Positions 59,824 to 64,000 of a DNA stretch of 64,000 nt are shown here, one piece after another (the first letter of the stretch is position 1; every line of letters begins with the position of its first letter). The notes under the pieces are model-generated. The model did not search any database and was not told where the DNA came from. It saw only the letters and a program-made list of their open reading frames with translations. Both the position numbers and the translations under genes were made by a program. This DNA comes from Tamarix chinensis (Eukaryota; Streptophyta; Magnoliopsida; Caryophyllales; Tamaricaceae), in assembly GCA_030549775.1 (NCBI GenBank), contig CM060174.1:65854566-65918565 (forward strand), written 5' to 3'.

Positions 59824-60979
59824 ATGAATCCTTTCTACGGTTTGTGGGTATATAGATTTACCTTTTTCATGTGAAAAAAAGTGAATTGGTGGGATATATT
59901 TTGTGAGCAATTGGGGGAAGCTTTTGTACATGGTTACTGGTCTTATTCTTGCCCCATATTTTGTTTATATCTATCAAGATTTAACTGTATATTTTGTAAG
60001 AATGAACTAGTGGTATCTATGAGAATACTTTTATTTTTGTTTTGCTATTGTCTATATTTTGTCTTGATAGGGTTGTTTATTCTTAGAAATGGGAGTATCT
60101 CCCTTCATAGGGTTGTTTAGCTTTGGTTTGATTTTCTATATATTGCTAGCTACTTGCAACGAGATGAAAAGAAGAAGTTGTTGACTAGCTGCACATAGTT
60201 TTTTTTCCTAGGCAAGAGTCTAATAAGGGTCAAGGTGATGTGTTTAATTTTATGTTTGTAGTACTTGATGGATTAATTGGCATCATCTTCGAGTACATCG
60301 TCATCAAGGTGTAATTGTGTGATATCTCAAAAGGCAATACACTTATCATAGGGGTCGTCGCCAACCGTCCATTGGACAAACATAATAGAGGTAAATTACT
60401 ACATGTGCCTTAAAAATATAAAAATAGTTGTTTGCTACTATGGGTGCCTACATAAGCTAGCCTCCACTACGACTACCTGAATTACTATAGTCATTTTATA
60501 TTAATAAGCCCACATGTCCTTCGCACCTGAGATTTATGCCTAAAGTGGTGTGATTCGAATCTGGACCTCGTGTAAAAAAAACAAATTCTTTGTCTTTTCC
60601 ACTAGAACGATAAAGGAACCGCTATAATTATGCAACATTTGATATGAAATTAGATGATTTTCTCTCTCACTCGCTCTCTCTCTCTCTCTCTTATTGGCTT
60701 CCATGCAATCTCCTACTAGGAAAAGAGAACCAAAAGAAGTTAGTGTTAGCTTTGAGACAAAAAAGATTTGATTAGGTAATGGTAATGTTTTTTAATCAAC
60801 TTTTTTTTATACTCACTTTCAATATGGACCCACAAGTCTTCCAAGAAAAAAAATATTTGGAAAAGAGTAACTGCCAAAAGAAATTAAATTGTAAAAAAAT
60901 ATAAAGAAAAGTTGTCAAATTTTTTTTTTTAAATGGACCTACGAGCCTGTCACTAACAATTGAGTTAGAAGATTTTTAA
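59824..60979. other. AT-rich intergenic stretch with a (CT)n run
   Basis: No gene recognised. A (CT)n microsatellite lies at about 60,659-60,692. Around 60,545-60,615 the phrase GTGATTCGAATCTGGACCTCG resembles a tRNA T-loop/B-box, but no tRNA or clear SINE could be built around it. Confidence 0.5.
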
Positions 60980-61212
60980 GGGCTCGTTTGGTATAGGGGT
61001 AATAGAGGTGGAAAAAAATTTCCTCTTTTTTTTATATTAAGTATTTAATAATAAGAAATATATTTTTAATGAAATACCCATTTTATATCAAATTAAGATC
61101 TAAAATGAATATTTGTTAGAATAAGACTATTTAATTTTAGATAAATTATATAAGATATATAAAATATGAGGGTAAATTTTCCACCCCTATTACCCCCATA
61201 CCAAACGAGCAC
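60980..61212. mobile_element. Tourist-like MITE (PIF/Harbinger type), 233 bp
   Basis: Terminal inverted repeats of about 30 bp: left GGGCTCGTTTGGTATAGGGG, right (read inward) GTGCTCGTTTGGTATGGGGG. Flanked by TAA on both sides (60,977-60,979 and 61,213-61,215), the 3-bp duplication of PIF/Harbinger elements. The interior is AT-rich and non-coding. Confidence 0.87.
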
Positions 61213-61282
61213 TAAGTAGGTGAATTTGTTTTTGAAATGTCATGGTTACAACAAAACACACATGATACTTATGATGTTAAAG

Positions 61283-61503
61283 GCTTCATTGGCATCAATA
61301 ATAGGGGTGGGATTGTTTTTCCTACTTTTTTTTATTAAATATTTAAAAATAATAAAAATATTTTTAATAAAATATTTACTTTAGATTTTAATAACATCTA
61401 AAATAAATATATATATCTATTTTTTAAATTTTAAATAAATTATATAAAATATCTGGATAATATTTCTATTCTTATAAAACTATTATACACGTACCAAGTT
61501 AAA
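61283..61503. mobile_element. Diverged second copy of the same MITE family
   Basis: Left CATTGGCATCAATAATAGGG and right (inward) ACTTGGTACGTGTATAATAG, with an AT-rich interior similar to the MITE 70 bp upstream (shared TATTAAATATTTAA and TTTTAATAAAATA blocks). The ends are too decayed to show a target duplication. Confidence 0.65.
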
Positions 61504-62200
61504 GAGCAACTTAGATGGATTTTCAATTCTTTTTGGGTCATTTTCAATAAAAACTGTAAGATGAAAAAGGAACCATACTTTTTTTTTGTTGGTAAATAGA
61601 CATCTCTATCTTGGATTTAGGGGCTAAGTGCCACTTAAGACTTATTTATTTATTTTGCACTCCACAATGTGGACATTGGGATCTCTTATCTATCGTACTA
61701 GAATAGAATGTGAACTTTTAGAGAATGTGCATACTTAATGGCTTGAGTACCTAGGTTGGTGTTCTTTTCGAGAGTCCTCTCACTTGATTGATTATCCAGA
61801 TGGGCATTTCTGTGGATATCTTTTGTGGCGAACACCGCCGGATTTGGATTTTGATTGGTTTTGTTCCTTGAAAAGATCTCCTTAGGAATGTAATTTTTTA
61901 CCACTCAAGTTTGATAAATGGATTGGTTGTGTTATTTATGAGTATCTTTAAAGGAATGATAATAAAATGGTTGGCTTACTATGTGGTAATATTGTTAGTT
62001 CGTATGGTATGTATGTTCGGTATTGTATGGTGGATATAATTTACCAACATTGAGCCATGCTAAGCATGTATTTATTATTATTATTATTAACTGCAGGTCC
62101 TCCTATGAACTTGATGGGAGAGGAGATAGTCAAGCAAGGAATCTGAGGATGTCGGGTATGATTGTAGGGTTGGAGTGAGAGTAGATATCCAAGTTGCTTT
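61504..62200. other. Intergenic stretch, nothing recognised
   Basis: Unremarkable sequence with a short (TTA)n run at about 62,074-62,091. No gene or element ends seen. Confidence 0.5.
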
Positions 62201-62817
62201 TGTAAGGGTAAAAACAGAGGCGATGTGCGGAAGGAAATTCACGATCTATTCAATGAGAGAAGGGTTGGATCAATTAAATTTAAAACATAAACACAAATAA
62301 TGCAAAAAATAAAAGAACACATAATTTTACATGGGTCACCCAATGTGGGCTACGTCCATGGATGAAGACGAGCAAGGATAATTTTACTATGTAGAGAAAA
62401 ATAGAAGAAATCCTCAATTAAATAGAGGATTGTAGAGATCTATCACTCTCAATTATTCTAACTCTCAAAGGGAATAGTAAATAAAATATGTGCGGAACTA
62501 TGATGAATATTGTGAGTCATATTTTGAAAAAGGGCCAGAGACTATATGTATTTAGTCTTCAAAATAAAACCCTAAAAAAACTACTAATTGATGGAGAGTA
62601 AAAACTGTAACTTTCCATTGATGGTAGTGAATACTACCAATTAATTCAGTAGTAAAGTTACTTTATTTTCATATTTAATTCTTCCATAACTGCAGATTTT
62701 AAATGCTTCATTGATGGTAGTAAATACTATTAATTAATTTAGTAGTAAATTCTTCGGTTACTTCAACTTTGTATTAAATACTTCCATAACCTTAAGATTT
62801 GAGGCACAAACTCAACA
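62201..62817 (-). repeat. 3' LTR of the right-hand copia element
   Basis: Minus strand begins TGTTGAGTTTGTGCC (from 62,817), directly after the purine tract AAGGTGGAGATTG (62,830-62,818), and ends CTGTTTTTACCCTTACA at 62,201. The TG...CA ends and copia-style PPT agree. The 62,201 end is inferred from the CA terminus because the other LTR is not available. Confidence 0.78.
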
Positions 62818-62875
62818 ATCTCCACCTTGGCTCAAATCCACAATACTTATCATCCTCATAAACCTCGAAATGTGA

Positions 62876-64000
62876 TCATATGCTACAAGAACCAACTATG
62901 TCTAAGAAATGCTCGAACTTAGCAGTAGGTAGTGGCTTCGTATGCATGTCTACAAGATTATCTGATATGTGAACTTTCTTCACCACAACATCTCTTACAA
63001 CAATAATGTCTCTGAAAAAATGGAACCTGACATCAATGTGTTTGGTCTTTGAATGATAAGCATTGTTCATGGTCAAATAAATAGCACGCTAACTATATGA
63101 GAACACAATAGTAGTACCTTGTGTAACACTAAGCTCGAGAATGAGACCTCGCAACCAAATTGCCTCCTTTACACCTTCAGTAGGTGCAACATATTCTACT
63201 TCTGTAGTAGACAAGGCAATAATAGATTGCAGTGATGCTTTCCAACTAATAGCACCGGAAGATAGTGTGAAGATATAGCCAGAAATAGACCTACGTTTAT
63301 CCAAGTCAGCAACATAATCATAATCAACAAAACCAATAATATTAGTGGTTTGTGCTCTACTCCTATCAAACACCAAACCAATATTAGAGGAAACCTTCAA
63401 ATAATGCAAAATCCACTTGATTGTGTTCCAATGACCCTTAACAAGGTTGTACATAAATCGGCATACCCTACTCACAGCATAAGGTAGATCAGATCTAGTG
63501 TAGGCCATAGCGTACATCACACTACCAACTGCACTAGAATAGGGAGTACTAGACATTAGCTCCTTCTCTTCCTTGAACTCTGGATAAAGCTTTGATGACA
63601 GTCTGATGTGAGCAGCTAGAGGTGTAGACACAAGTTTACAATTACCCATATTGAACATGTCTAACACCTTCTTATTATACTTCTACTGTGACAGAAATAA
63701 CTTCCCAGCCTTTCGATCTCTGATAATCTCCATGCCGAGAATCTTCATAGCTGCACCAAGATCTTTCATCTCAAATTCCCTATTGAGTTGTGATTTCAAG
63801 TTGTTGATTAAGGACTTATCCTTGGAACCAATCAACATAAAGTAATAGATAAACAAAGGAGTCACCTTCAAACTCTTTAAAATAAACACAACTATTAAAC
63901 TTGCTTCTTGTGTAGCCTTGCCCAATCATAAAAGAGTCAAACCTCATATACCACTGTCTAGGAGCTTTCTTTAAACCATACAAAGACCTCTTCAATTGAC
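62876..64000 (-). pseudogene. Copia pol remnant: RT end and RNase H
   Basis: From the right edge leftward the minus strand reads KRSLYGLKKAPRQWYMRFDS (RT), then a damaged YVDD region: LLYVD is followed directly by the IGSKDKSLINNLKSQL part, so the second half of the active-site box is lost (about 63,835). Next are FEMKDLGAAMKILGMEIIRD, VLDMFNMGNCKLVSTPLAAH, YSSAVGSVMYAMAYTRSDL and RNase H motifs (DKRRSISGYIF; SIIALSTTEVEYVAPTEGVK), to about 63,089. After a frameshift the end reads SKTKHIDVRFHFFRD and DMHTKPLP (62,876-63,076). Long open frames show it is among the younger remnants here. Confidence 0.93.

Larger units (their letters stand above)
62201..64000 (-). mobile_element. Ty1/copia retrotransposon, 3' part (runs off the window)
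   Basis: A 3' LTR (62,201-62,817), polypurine tract, and RNase H and RT remnants in minus orientation, continuing past 64,000. The second LTR and most of pol lie outside. Confidence 0.88.

Noticed and set aside
60545..60615. tRNA or SINE suggested by GATTCGAATCTGG
   Set aside because: Only a T-loop/B-box-like motif; no A box at the right distance and no cloverleaf could be built.

Overview
This is nuclear DNA from a flowering plant. I found no host gene in it. Every coding remnant belongs to a plant transposable-element family: Athila-type Ty3/gypsy, Ty1/copia, CACTA (En/Spm), MULE, L1-type LINE, hAT and Tourist-like MITEs. All are broken by stops, frameshifts or later insertions. Base composition is strongly AT-rich except for pyrimidine/GC-rich blocks inside three giant LTRs. 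The species cannot be named from this.

The window resolves into nested insertions. (1) Positions 1-15,604 are a small minus-strand Ty1/copia-type LTR element. A CACTA transposon (about 1,517-8,574) sits in its interior, and that CACTA was hit by a 5'-truncated LINE (6,322-8,142, 14-bp target duplication). The copia 5' LTR was hit by a second LINE (minus, about 9,403-12,202) and by a 3.3-kb solo LTR (12,265-15,590). (2) Positions 16,001-59,823 look like one Mutator-like element (MULE) with inverted ends of about 200 bp. On the plus strand it carries a MuDR-type transposase and a plant-mobile-domain protein; on the minus strand a DUF1985 (Ulp1-type) protein. A 3.2-kb solo LTR (18,661-21,902) splits its transposase. 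A minus-strand Athila retrotransposon (about 27,170-57,207) sits between the PMD and DUF1985 genes. (3) The Athila was itself invaded four times by giant LTRs of the same superfamily (A 27,553-32,297; B 37,220-40,645; C 42,616-47,846; D 49,377-54,867). LTR D in turn contains a 798-bp hAT-type MITE. Removing the insertions leaves an Athila of about 11 kb in the order LTR, PBS, gag, protease, RT/RNase H, integrase, Athila-specific ORF, LTR. (4) Positions 59,824-64,000 hold two Tourist-like MITEs and the 3' end of another minus-strand copia element that runs off the window.

The most notable signal is the family of six giant LTR-like units (3.2-5.5 kb). None has an internal region. They share 15-18 bp inverted termini beginning TGTAA-ACCC, and five are bounded by 5-bp target duplications. 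They also share a block near the 3' end that contains a long conserved hairpin. Four copies keep this hairpin, with wobble and apparently compensatory changes. Their insertion points can be checked against the Athila and MULE reading frames, which resume across each one, and for LTR A against an uninterrupted copy of the target inside the other Athila LTR.
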